NCBI RefSeq assembly: GCF_042661025.1
Contig: NZ_JBHSWH010000001.1
Coordinates: 248,001 to 312,000 of the forward strand
Direction: 5' to 3'
Length of the DNA stretch: 64,000 bases
Source: Flexivirga alba
GTDB lineage: Bacteria > Actinomycetota > Actinomycetes > Actinomycetales > Dermatophilaceae
Under the pieces are notes generated by a model. The model had not been told where the DNA came from and ran no database searches. It saw nothing but the letters and a program-made list of their open reading frames with translations. This document shows, piece after piece, positions 54,202-62,634 of this stretch. Each line of letters opens with the position of its first letter. The first letter of the stretch is position 1. Made by a program: the position numbers and the translations under genes.

Positions 54202-54390
54202 ATGTCCAAGACACTCATCACCCTGCAGTCCCGCCTCGTCGACGCCGTTCAGGGCAAGAAGGACCGCGGCGCCACCATGGTGGAGTACGGCCTGATCGTG
54301 GCGCTCATCGCCGTTGTCGTCGCCGTGGCCGCCGCCACGTTGGGAACCGACATCGCTTCTCTGTTCGGCACGGTCAGCGGCAAGCTCTGA
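54202..54390 (+). CDS. Flp type IVb pilin, first copy
   Basis: 62-residue prepilin: basic leader (SKTLITLQSRLVDAVQGKKDRG), cleavage site G|A and E5 motif in RGATMVEYGLIVALIAVVVAVAAATLG. It should be the main subunit of the tad pilus. GGAAGGAG lies 7 bases before ATG 54202, the strongest ribosome site in the region. Confidence 0.92.
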   Translation: MSKTLITLQSRLVDAVQGKKDRGATMVEYGLIVALIAVVVAVAAATLGTDIASLFGTVSGKL

Positions 54391-54404
54391 TCCAGTCACC
54401 GGTT

Positions 54405-54436
54405 CCGGGATCGGTTCACTTGTGGGCCGATCCCGG
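54405..54436 (+). other. Hairpin between the two Flp genes
   Basis: CCGGGATCGG / CCGATCCCGG, 10-bp perfect stem with a 12-base loop, no U tract. Likely a partial stop or an RNA stabiliser raising first-pilin mRNA over the rest of the operon (inference). Confidence 0.6.
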
Positions 54437-54462
54437 GGCGACACCGGCTCGAGGAGGTCATC

Positions 54463-54651
54463 GTGTTCGACACATTCGACGCGCTGCGGAGGCGCTGTTC
54501 ACAACAGCTTGTCGCCCGGGCGGAGTCCGGCGCCACCATGGCCGAGTACGCACTGCTTCTCGCGCTCATCGCGCTGGTGGCCTTTACCGCAGTACAGCTT
54601 TTCGGCACTGCAGTGAGTCACCTTTTCACCGGCTATCCCAGCCCATTCTGA
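54463..54651 (+). CDS. Flp type IVb pilin, second copy
   Basis: 62-residue prepilin: longer basic leader (VFDTFDALRRRCSQQLVARAESG), G|A cleavage and E5 in SGATMAEYALLLALIALVAFTAVQLFG. GTG 54463 has GAGGAGG 5 bases upstream. The helix is related to but distinct from the first pilin; it may be a minor subunit. Confidence 0.9.
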   Translation: MFDTFDALRRRCSQQLVARAESGATMAEYALLLALIALVAFTAVQLFGTAVSHLFTGYPSPF

Positions 54652-54747
54652 GCCGCGTTTGCGGGTGCACAACTTGCTCGGCTCGAGGGCGGACACCAGC
54701 CGCCGGTGTGACCGCTACACATCCATTGAGATCTGAAGGGAGGCAGC

Positions 54748-55173
54748 ATGCGAACCACCAAGACAGGCACGCACCGTGAACGCGGGGCATCGCTCGTGGA
54801 GTTCGCGATCGTGCTGCCGATCTTCCTGGTGCTCACCGGAGGCATGGTCGACTTCGGCCGAGCCTTCTTCACCGAGGTGATGCTCACCAACGCCGCCCGC
54901 GAAGGCGCCCGGTCGGCCATGTATTCCAGCACCAGCGCCAACACGTCCACCCGCGCGATCGCCGCCGCCGGCGGCAACTCCGCGTTGGGCGTCAGCATCA
55001 CCAACCCGTGTCCAGCATCGCCGGGACCGCTGCCGAGTTCCGTCACCGTCACAGTGACGAATCCGAAGTTCGAATGGGTGCTTCTGGGACCAGCCCTCAG
55101 CCTCATTCCCGGTGCGAGCAACTCGCTGCCGACCACTCTCTCTGGGAAAGCGACGATGCAATGCGGCGGCTGA
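54748..55173 (+). CDS. tadE: TadE-like pseudopilin
   Basis: 141 residues: leader, G|A site and hydrophobic helix in ERGASLVEFAIVLPIFLVLTGGMVDFGRAFFTEVMLTNAAREGARSAMY, then a short extracellular beta domain. AAGGGAGG precedes the ATG. The stop lies inside the next gene (13-base overlap). Confidence 0.88.
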   Translation: MRTTKTGTHRERGASLVEFAIVLPIFLVLTGGMVDFGRAFFTEVMLTNAAREGARSAMYSSTSANTSTRAIAAAGGNSALGVSITNPCPASPGPLPSSVTVTVTNPKFEWVLLGPALSLIPGASNSLPTTLSGKATMQCGG

Positions 55174-56384
55174 CTCGGCTGCTCACCGGGCGCCGAGCGA
55201 GTGGCGAACGCGGCGCGATTGCGGTGCTCACCGCGACACTGGTGATGTTCGTGGCCATCGGGATGCTGGCCCTCACTGTCGACATCGGCAATATCACCTA
55301 CAACCGGGCCGAGCTGCAGAACGGCGCTGATGCGACCTCGCTGGCCCTGGCGGCGGCCTGTGCCAAGCCGTCCTCGCCAGGTCAGCCGTGCAGTGTGACC
55401 GACTCCCTCCGGCAACTGGCGGCACAGAACGCAAACGTTACGGATCAGTCGATGAGCATCCTCGGCGACAACCGGACGTGCATCGCGAACTACACGGGCA
55501 CGACGAGCCTGCCGCCCTGCCCCAACAACCCGGCGACGGCGGACGCCGCGGCCCTGAGCAACTGCCAGCCGTGGCCGCTCACCGTCGCCCCGAGCAAGGT
55601 CTCGTATGTCGAGGTCACCACGCAGACTGCGATGAAGAACGGCGGCACCATCCTGCCGTACTACTTCGGTCAACTGTTGGCTGGGTCGAGCCAAGGCTCG
55701 ACCCAGCGGACCTGTTCACGCGCCGCCTGGGGCCCGGCCGGCAGCACGGGGCCGACTCTCCCGATCACCATGGGCGCGTGTGACTGGAACAATGCCACCA
55801 GCTCCGGCGCCAAGTACGCGACCGCGCCGCCGTACACCGTAGCTGCCGGGTCCGGGTCTGCTCCCCCGCCGGAAGTCACGACCCCCACCAATTTGGTCAC
55901 CGGGATCTTCGCCCACGCCACGAGCAGCAACCTGTGCGCCAACCAGCCCAACGGTGGCTTCTCCTGGCTCCAGCCGGACTCGACGACGAACCCCAACTGC
56001 AACGTCACCATCGGCACGGGGGACATGGCTCAGTCCAACCCCGGCGGGAGTGTGCCCTGCCAGGGTGTTCTGTCGAAGTATCTCGGCACGGTGGCCAACG
56101 TCCCGGTCTTCGACTACACCACAGGGACCGGCAACGGTGCCCAGTACCACATCATCGGGGTCGCTGCCTTCTACCTCGCCGGATACGACAACGTACCGAG
56201 CGCCCAGCCGAAGAAGACCAGCTCGGTCTACAACGAGCCGACCGGCGTCTGCACCGGCAGCTGCACACCATCCACCACCTACGTGTGGGGCTGGTTCGTC
56301 TCCTCCCTCCTGCCCGTCAACTCAGCCACCATCAATCCCGGTGGTCAGAGCCTGGGCGCCAACGTCGTCGTTCCCGCCGGCTGA
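55161..56384 (+). CDS. TadG-like pilus assembly protein
   Basis: 407 residues: N-terminal helix after ERG|AIAVLTATLVMFVAIGMLALTVDIGNITYNRAELQNGADATSLALAAAC, the TadG-type anchor, then a large secreted Cys- and Asn-rich part. ATG 55161 lies within the tadE end. Probably a cell-envelope part of the secretion system. Confidence 0.82.
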   Translation: MRRLTRLLTGRRASGERGAIAVLTATLVMFVAIGMLALTVDIGNITYNRAELQNGADATSLALAAACAKPSSPGQPCSVTDSLRQLAAQNANVTDQSMSILGDNRTCIANYTGTTSLPPCPNNPATADAAALSNCQPWPLTVAPSKVSYVEVTTQTAMKNGGTILPYYFGQLLAGSSQGSTQRTCSRAAWGPAGSTGPTLPITMGACDWNNATSSGAKYATAPPYTVAAGSGSAPPPEVTTPTNLVTGIFAHATSSNLCANQPNGGFSWLQPDSTTNPNCNVTIGTGDMAQSNPGGSVPCQGVLSKYLGTVANVPVFDYTTGTGNGAQYHIIGVAAFYLAGYDNVPSAQPKKTSSVYNEPTGVCTGSCTPSTTYVWGWFVSSLLPVNSATINPGGQSLGANVVVPAG

Positions 56385-56402
56385 CACAGAAAGCACTGAC
56401 CC

Positions 56403-57227
56403 ATGAAACGTAGGATCGTCGCAGTCGTCCTCGCGCTCGTCCTGGCCCTCGTCGGCTTCGGGCTCGTCTTCAGTTACGTGCACGGCGCCGATGCCCGAGC
56501 CGTCGAGTCGCAGCATCCAGTCACCGCCTTCGTCGTCAAGAAGCTCGTCCCGGCCGGCACCTCGCTGGAGCAGGCACAGAGCCAGGGACTGATCGCCGCG
56601 ACGAAGGTGGCCCAGAGCGGCCGACCGGCGGGCGTGCTCGACGCGGTTGACGCGACCAACCAGTCGCTGGTCGCGACCACCGACATACAGCCCGGCGAAT
56701 TCGTGATGTCCGCGCGTTTCGGTACCAGCCCGGTCAGCCAGAAGGCGATCGGGGTGCCGAACGGCAAGGTCGCCATCGCCGTCCAGCTGACCGATCCGCA
56801 ACGCGTCGGCCAGTTCATCACTCCCGGGTCGCACATCGTCATCTACGCGACGCACAGCATCAAGCGACTCGGTGTCAGCGAGGAAGACAAGGCGTTCAAC
56901 CAACTTGGTCTGACGGGGACCCACGTGGTGCTGGCGGATGTCGAGGTGATCGCCTTCGGCACCAAACCGCTGCAGAACCCGAGCAACGGGAACTCCGCCT
57001 CGAACGCCAAGGGCAGTGACTCCACCGGCAACTCCAACAACAATGCAACGGCCTATCTGGTCACCGTGGCGGTCAGCCCCACCGAGTCGGTTCGGCTGGT
57101 GCACGCGGTCAACGACTACACGCTGTACGCCGGACTGCTCGGGTCGGGCACCAAGGTCAGCCCGAGCGGCGAGGCTGATGACGGCAACGTCTTCGGCGGC
57201 AAATCGGTCATGGGCGGTGTGAAATGA
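56403..57227 (+). CDS. cpaB: Flp pilus assembly protein CpaB (RcpC), SAF domain
   Basis: 274 residues: N-terminal helix (IVAVVLALVLALVGFGLVFSYV), SAF-like beta-clip domain (VTAFVVKKLVPAGTSLEQAQSQGLI...SLVATTDIQPGEFVMSARF), and the CpaB core (GKVAIAVQLTDPQRVGQFITPGSHIVIYATH, TAYLVTVAVSPTESVRLVHA). A low-complexity Ser/Asn linker is present. Overlaps cpaE by four bases. Confidence 0.88.
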   Translation: MKRRIVAVVLALVLALVGFGLVFSYVHGADARAVESQHPVTAFVVKKLVPAGTSLEQAQSQGLIAATKVAQSGRPAGVLDAVDATNQSLVATTDIQPGEFVMSARFGTSPVSQKAIGVPNGKVAIAVQLTDPQRVGQFITPGSHIVIYATHSIKRLGVSEEDKAFNQLGLTGTHVVLADVEVIAFGTKPLQNPSNGNSASNAKGSDSTGNSNNNATAYLVTVAVSPTESVRLVHAVNDYTLYAGLLGSGTKVSPSGEADDGNVFGGKSVMGGVK

Positions 57228-58390
57228 CCGTCCTCTGGAACCCCGCCCGCGGGGCACTCGACACCTACGGAATGGCGCTGGGTGACGACGTCACGGTGGT
57301 TGCACACGGAGCAGCTGTCCCACGGGAGATCAGCGCCAACGGTCACCATCTGGTGGTGATCGGACCCGAAGTCCCGGCCGAGAGCGCGTACGAGCTGGCC
57401 GAGCAGTTGCGGGTCGAGAGCCCCGGCGCGGGAGTGCTGATGTTGCGACACCGGCTCGAGGTCGCCGTCCTCGCCCAAGCCTTGCGCAGCGGCGTGCGTG
57501 ACGTGGTCCAGGCCGACGACCAGGGAGCGCTCGTCGAAGCCGTGCGACGCAGCGAGTCGCTGAGCGCACAGCTCGGAACTGCCCCCGGAGAACAGGGCAC
57601 GGCGGGGCATGTCGTCACCGTGTTCTCGGCGAAGGGCGGCGTCGGCAAAACCACCATCGCAGTGAACACGGCTGCTTACTTGGCCACCTCGGGCGCCAAG
57701 ACGTTGCTGATCGATCTGGACCTGATGTTCGGCGACGTCGGGATCTGCCTACAGCTGCCCCCGACCACCTCGATCATGGACCTGGTTGCGATGACGGGTC
57801 ATCTCGACTCCCAGGGTCTGGCCTCCGTCGTCGCGAAGCACGCGGCGACCGGGGTCGACGTGCTCGTCGCACCGCACGACCCGGCCGATGCGGACCGGGT
57901 GCCGGCTGACCTGGTGAGCGAGGTGATCCGGCTCGCGCGCACGCAGTACGACTACGTCATCCTCGACATGCCACCGTCGATGCCCGAGCACGTGCTGGGC
58001 GCTTTCGATCTGAGCGATCTACTCGTGCTGGTGTCCACGCTCGACATCCCGGCAGTGAAGAACCTGCGCCTGGCGATCAACACGCTCGACACCCTCGGCG
58101 CACCGCAACAGAACCGGCTGCTGGTACTCAACCGCGCGGATCTGAAGGTGGGCCTCACGGCCAAGGACGTCGAAACCGCGCTGCACTACCCGATCAGTCT
58201 GGGCCTGCCCAATGCGCTGAGCGTCCCGGCGGCGGCCAACCGCGGCGTCGTGCTTGCGGTCGATGAGGTGAAGGACCCGTTCGCCGTTGCGCTCCGTGAG
58301 TTCGTGGACCACAAGGTGCGGCCGCACTTCGGTGAGGAGCCGACGCGCGCCGGCGGCCGGCGCATCCAACGGCTGAGGAGGAGCAAATGA
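57224..58390 (+). CDS. CpaE/TadZ-like ParA-type ATPase
   Basis: 388 residues: N-terminal receiver-like part without normal phosphorylation residues, then a MinD/ParA domain with FSAKGGVGKTTIAVNTAAYLA (about 134-150), LLIDLDLMFGDVGICLQLP and YVILDMPPSMPEHVLGAF. It places the pilus apparatus. ATGA overlap with cpaB and four-base overlap with the next gene. Confidence 0.9.
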   Translation: MTVLWNPARGALDTYGMALGDDVTVVAHGAAVPREISANGHHLVVIGPEVPAESAYELAEQLRVESPGAGVLMLRHRLEVAVLAQALRSGVRDVVQADDQGALVEAVRRSESLSAQLGTAPGEQGTAGHVVTVFSAKGGVGKTTIAVNTAAYLATSGAKTLLIDLDLMFGDVGICLQLPPTTSIMDLVAMTGHLDSQGLASVVAKHAATGVDVLVAPHDPADADRVPADLVSEVIRLARTQYDYVILDMPPSMPEHVLGAFDLSDLLVLVSTLDIPAVKNLRLAINTLDTLGAPQQNRLLVLNRADLKVGLTAKDVETALHYPISLGLPNALSVPAAANRGVVLAVDEVKDPFAVALREFVDHKVRPHFGEEPTRAGGRRIQRLRRSK

Positions 58391-59760
58391 CCAATCTCGC
58401 AGCTCGCATCGACCTAGCTCGGCAGGCGCAGACCGGTGCGCCCCCGGATCCGGCTCCCTTGCCAGGGGCACGGCGCCGGCGTACCCGCGACGTGTTCGCG
58501 CCCGTGAAGGACCGCGTCCACCAAGCGCTGATGGAGCGGCTCGGTCCGAGGCTGTACGACCCGAACCTGCCCGAAGCCGAACTGGCCGCGCAGGTGCGGG
58601 CGACGCTGCAGAGCGTCATCGACGCCGAACAGACACCCCTGTCGCATGCCGATCGGACGAGGATCGCCCAGGAGATCTCCGACGACATCCTCGGGCACGG
58701 TCCTTTGGAGCCATATCTCCGCGACCCGGACATCACCGAGATCATGGTCAACGGACCATCGGACATCTTCGTGGAGCGCGGTGGAAGGATCCACCCGACG
58801 GACGCGAGCTTCAGCGACGACGCCCATCTGCGCCGGACGATCGACAAGATCGTCTCCCGAGTGGGCCGACGCGTCGACGAGTCCAGCCCGATGGTCGATG
58901 CGCGACTTCCGGACGGCTCCCGCGTCAACGCAGTCGTGGCGCCGATCGCCCTGGACGGGGCGATACTCACGATCCGCAAGTTCGCCGCCGATCCCTTCAG
59001 CGACAGTGACCTGATCGGTTTCGGCACGATGACCGAGGCGGTGCGGGACTTCTTGCGCATGTGCGTCCTCGGTCGGCGCAACATCGTGATCTCCGGCGGC
59101 ACCGGCTCCGGCAAGACCACCACCCTCAACGTGCTCAGTGGATTCGTGCCCGAGGACGAGCGGATCGTCACCATCGAGGATGCGGCCGAGTTGCAGTTGC
59201 ACCAGGATCACGTGCTGCGCATGGAGGCCAGGCCGCCCAACATCGAGGGTCGCGGCCAGATCGCCATCCGTGAGCTGGTCCGCAACTCGTTGCGCATGCG
59301 GCCCGACCGCATCGTCGTCGGCGAGGTGCGGGACGGCGCGGCGCTGGACATGCTGCAAGCCATGAACACCGGCCACGACGGGTCACTGACCACGGTCCAC
59401 GCCAACAGCCCGCGCGACTCGCTGTCCCGCCTGGAGACCATGGTGCTGATGGCGGGGGTCGATCTACCGGTGCGAGCCATTCGAGAGCAGGTCTCCAGCG
59501 CTGTCGACCTGATCGTCCAGCAAACCCGCCTCAAGGACGGCAGCAGGCGGATCGTCGCGATCACCGAGGTTGTCGGGATGGAGTCAGGGATCATCACGCT
59601 CCAGGACCTCTTCACCTTCGACTATGCGGCTGGGCGGGACGAAATGGGTCGCTTCCGTGGGCAGCTCGCGCCGACCGGCATACGGCCCAAACTCGTCCAG
59701 GAGTTGTCCGACCACGGCATTGAGGTGCCCATTCAGCTGTTCGCTCAGGTGAGATTGTGA
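58387..59760 (+). CDS. tadA: TadA/CpaF pilus assembly ATPase
   Basis: 457-residue type II/IV secretion ATPase. DILGHGPLEPYLRDPDITEIMVNGPSDIFVERGG, Walker A SGGTGSGKTTTL (about 236-247), EDAAELQLHQDHVLRMEARPPN, RPDRIVVGEVRDGAALDMLQAMNTGHDGSLTTVHANSPRDSLSRLE (Asp and His boxes). It powers Flp pilus assembly. Coupled on both sides by four-base overlaps. Confidence 0.95.
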   Translation: MTNLAARIDLARQAQTGAPPDPAPLPGARRRRTRDVFAPVKDRVHQALMERLGPRLYDPNLPEAELAAQVRATLQSVIDAEQTPLSHADRTRIAQEISDDILGHGPLEPYLRDPDITEIMVNGPSDIFVERGGRIHPTDASFSDDAHLRRTIDKIVSRVGRRVDESSPMVDARLPDGSRVNAVVAPIALDGAILTIRKFAADPFSDSDLIGFGTMTEAVRDFLRMCVLGRRNIVISGGTGSGKTTTLNVLSGFVPEDERIVTIEDAAELQLHQDHVLRMEARPPNIEGRGQIAIRELVRNSLRMRPDRIVVGEVRDGAALDMLQAMNTGHDGSLTTVHANSPRDSLSRLETMVLMAGVDLPVRAIREQVSSAVDLIVQQTRLKDGSRRIVAITEVVGMESGIITLQDLFTFDYAAGRDEMGRFRGQLAPTGIRPKLVQELSDHGIEVPIQLFAQVRL

Positions 59761-61718
59761 GGCCTTGTTCGAGGGCAGTGCTGGTCGCTGTCCTCACTGC
59801 GCTGATCACCCTGGGGTGGATTACGCCATCCCGCGCCGACACCAACCCCACGGTGACGATCGGCGATCTCAAGGCGGCGCACGGCACCTACCAGGGAGTG
59901 CTGACCTTCCGGGCCAAGCAGGTGATGCAGGTCGACGCGAAGTCGGTCACCGCGACCGTCGACGGCAAGCCGGTGCCCATCACCGTTCAGGGCACCAGCC
60001 ACCTGCAGCGCACAGCCCTGCTCGTGATCGACACCAGCGGCTCGATGGGCAGCAATGGAATGCAGACCGTGCGGCAGGCGACCGCCGTCTATCTGAAGGA
60101 AGTGCCGTCCGATGTGAAGGTCGGCGTGCTGCGCTTCGCATCGTCCCCCGCTCTCGTTCTCCAGCCCACGACCAACAGGTCGGCAGTGCAGAAGGCCGTC
60201 GACGGACTCACCGCCGGCGGTAACACTGCGCTCTACGGTGCGGTGCAGAAGGCGGCCCAGGTGTTGGGCACGGCCGGGGACCGGAGCATCGTGCTGCTCA
60301 GTGATGGAGCGGATACCGAGAGCAAGCGGCCGGCCAGGGACCTCGCGGCAGTGACTGCAGCGCTGAAGTCGCAGGGGATCCGAGTCGACGTCGTGCGGTT
60401 CAAGAACCGGGACAAGGGCGCGGAACGGGCCCTTGCGCTGTTCGCTGCGGCGGGCGGCGGGTCCGATGTCCTGGCCAACGACACTGCCGGCGTGGCGGGC
60501 GCCTTCCGCTCGTCGGCCCAGGCGCTCAGCTCCCAGTCGCAGTTCACCCTCCGGCCCGCCCTTTTCCTCGCAGGCCGTCATCAGCTGATCATCAGAGCCA
60601 CCGTCGCCGGGAGGCCCTTCGTCGTCTCGCAGCAGGCGACATTCGGGGCGCTCCCGCCCAGCAGTGCGGCGCTCTCAGCCACTGCTCGCCCGGAGCCCAC
60701 GCCCTCGCCCGCATCCCCAGCAGCCAGCACGGCCGCGCCGTCCTGGGCGCTGTGGGGTGGCGGAGCGCTGCTCGCGATCGGCGTCTTCCTCTTCACCTAC
60801 ATCCTGGTGACGCCGTCGCGGCACTCGCAACGCGAGCGCCGCATCGCGACCATCCAGTCCTACCTGGAGGCCGCCTCCCGTCAGGGCAAGAAGGTGCAGG
60901 AACGAGGGCCGTCCGCGACTCGCGAGGCCTTCGTCGCGTTCGGCGAGCGCGTCATGAGCAAGCGCGGCTCGACTGCCCGGACGATGCAGTTGATCCAGCG
61001 TGCCGACCTGCCGCTCCGCGCCGGTGAGTGGCTCGTCCTGCGAGTGCTGGCTGTCGTCCTCGCCGCCGGTGCCGGTGTCCTCCTTCTCGGTGATGCCCCT
61101 CTTGTCGGCGTGCTGCTCGGTTCCGTCGTTGGTTTCGCCCTGCCGACCGGCTTCTTGCGCTTCAAGGCCTCTCGTCGCGCCGCTGCCTTCGAGAAGCAGC
61201 TTCCGCAATTGCTGACCCTCGTTGCCACCAGCCTGCGCAGCGGGTTCGGGCTGCCGCAGGCGCTCGAGGGCGTGACCCGCGATGCTGCGGAACCGGCGGC
61301 GAAGGAACTCTCGCGGGCGCTGGCGCAGGTGCGGATCGGTTCGGACATCGCCGACGCCCTCGACGAGGTCTCCGCCCGGATGGGCACTGAATCCCTGCAC
61401 ATGGCGGTGATGGCGATCAATATCCAGCGGCAGGTCGGCGGCAACCTCGCCGAGACACTCGACACCACCGCGCACACGCTGCGGGAGCGCGAGGGGCTGC
61501 GGGGCCAAGTCGCGGCGTTGTCCGCCGAGGGACGCCTCTCGGCCGCGATCCTTATCGCGCTGCCGATCTGCTTGTTCCTCTACATGATGTTCGTGAACTA
61601 CGACTACATCGCCCTGTTGTGGACCACAGGCATCGGAGTGGTGATGCTCATCGGCACCTGCGTGCTGATGGTGATCGGCATCATCTGGATGCGCAAGACC
61701 GTGCAGATCGAGGTATGA
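59757..61718 (+). CDS. tadB: von Willebrand A domain fused to TadB-type membrane platform
   Basis: 653 residues. Signal peptide (RAVLVAVLTALITLGWITPSRA), an N-terminal beta segment, a von Willebrand A domain with a MIDAS motif DTSGSMG (from Asp92) and VLLSDGADTES, a Pro-rich linker and a membrane helix (WALWGGGALLAIGVFLFTYI), then a TadB/type II secretion F domain (about 430-620: FEKQLPQLLTLVATSLRSGFGLPQALEGVTRDAAEPAAKELSRALAQ, GGNLAETLDTTAHTLREREGLRGQVAALSAEGRLSAAIL) and two C-terminal helices. The extracellular vWA part could bind the pilus or a ligand (inference). Confidence 0.9.
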   Translation: MRPCSRAVLVAVLTALITLGWITPSRADTNPTVTIGDLKAAHGTYQGVLTFRAKQVMQVDAKSVTATVDGKPVPITVQGTSHLQRTALLVIDTSGSMGSNGMQTVRQATAVYLKEVPSDVKVGVLRFASSPALVLQPTTNRSAVQKAVDGLTAGGNTALYGAVQKAAQVLGTAGDRSIVLLSDGADTESKRPARDLAAVTAALKSQGIRVDVVRFKNRDKGAERALALFAAAGGGSDVLANDTAGVAGAFRSSAQALSSQSQFTLRPALFLAGRHQLIIRATVAGRPFVVSQQATFGALPPSSAALSATARPEPTPSPASPAASTAAPSWALWGGGALLAIGVFLFTYILVTPSRHSQRERRIATIQSYLEAASRQGKKVQERGPSATREAFVAFGERVMSKRGSTARTMQLIQRADLPLRAGEWLVLRVLAVVLAAGAGVLLLGDAPLVGVLLGSVVGFALPTGFLRFKASRRAAAFEKQLPQLLTLVATSLRSGFGLPQALEGVTRDAAEPAAKELSRALAQVRIGSDIADALDEVSARMGTESLHMAVMAINIQRQVGGNLAETLDTTAHTLREREGLRGQVAALSAEGRLSAAILIALPICLFLYMMFVNYDYIALLWTTGIGVVMLIGTCVLMVIGIIWMRKTVQIEV

Positions 61719-61719
61719 A

Positions 61720-62634
61720 ATGGGCATCGTTTATGCCGGCGCCGGGCTCATTGCGGTGGCAATCCTGGTCGCCGCTTTTCTGCTAGCACGTTCATCCGAT
61801 GACGCCCAGACCGTGTCGAAGTCGCTGGCTCTGATCAACGGGGGCGGTGTCGGCGCCGCACCGAGCACGGACTCCCAGGCCGCGAGCCTGGTCGACCGGC
61901 TGCTCGAGCTGACGGCCCACACCACACGCAAGCTCACCACGTCGTCGGTCATCACCCGTCTGGCGCGGAACCTGGATCGAGCCGGTCATCCGGTCCCCTG
62001 GACGGTGGAACGCTTGCTGGGCGCCAAAGGTCTGTGCGGCATCCTCGGGGCAATGCTCGGGCTGATGCTCGGCGGCGGCATCAGCCTGCAAGGGGTGTTC
62101 TGTGCGCTGCTGCTCGGCGCCCTGCTCTTCTTTCTACCCGACCTCCTCCTCTACAACGTGGCGCTGCACCGCCAGGAGCAGGTCATGCGCGGATTCGCCG
62201 AGATGCTCGACATGCTAACGATCTGTGTCGAAGCCGGACAGGGCTTCGACGCGGCACTGCAGGAAGTGGCCCGGAACGTGCAGGGCCCCATCGCCGGAGA
62301 ATTGGCCCGGATGACAGCGGAGATCCAGATCGGCACCTCGCGGAGCGAGGCATTCCGCGGACTCGGTGAGCGGGTCAGTCTCGCGGAGGTGAAGAGCTTC
62401 GTGACGGCGATCGCCCAAGCCGACAAGATGGGCATTCCACTCGCATCGGTGTTGCGCGAGCAGACCAACGCCATGCGATTGGCTCGTCGGCAGAAGGCCG
62501 AGGCGCAGGCACAGAAGGTCACGGTGAAGATCCTCTTCCCACTGATCCTGTGTCTCTTCCCAGCCCTCATGGTGGTGGTCATCGGCCCCGGCGCCATCCG
62601 CATCTTCGAGATGTTCTCGCATGCCGCCCACTGA
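61720..62634 (+). CDS. tadC: TadC-type pilus platform protein
   Basis: 304-residue membrane protein: N-terminal helix, two central helices, T2SF domain (MLDMLTICVEAGQGFDAALQEVARNVQGPIAGELARMTAEIQIGTSRSEAFRGLGERV, KSFVTAIAQADKMGIPLASVLREQTNAMRLARRQKAEAQAQ) and a final helix. It pairs with TadB to form the inner-membrane platform. One base after the tadB stop. Confidence 0.93.
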   Translation: MGIVYAGAGLIAVAILVAAFLLARSSDDAQTVSKSLALINGGGVGAAPSTDSQAASLVDRLLELTAHTTRKLTTSSVITRLARNLDRAGHPVPWTVERLLGAKGLCGILGAMLGLMLGGGISLQGVFCALLLGALLFFLPDLLLYNVALHRQEQVMRGFAEMLDMLTICVEAGQGFDAALQEVARNVQGPIAGELARMTAEIQIGTSRSEAFRGLGERVSLAEVKSFVTAIAQADKMGIPLASVLREQTNAMRLARRQKAEAQAQKVTVKILFPLILCLFPALMVVVIGPGAIRIFEMFSHAAH

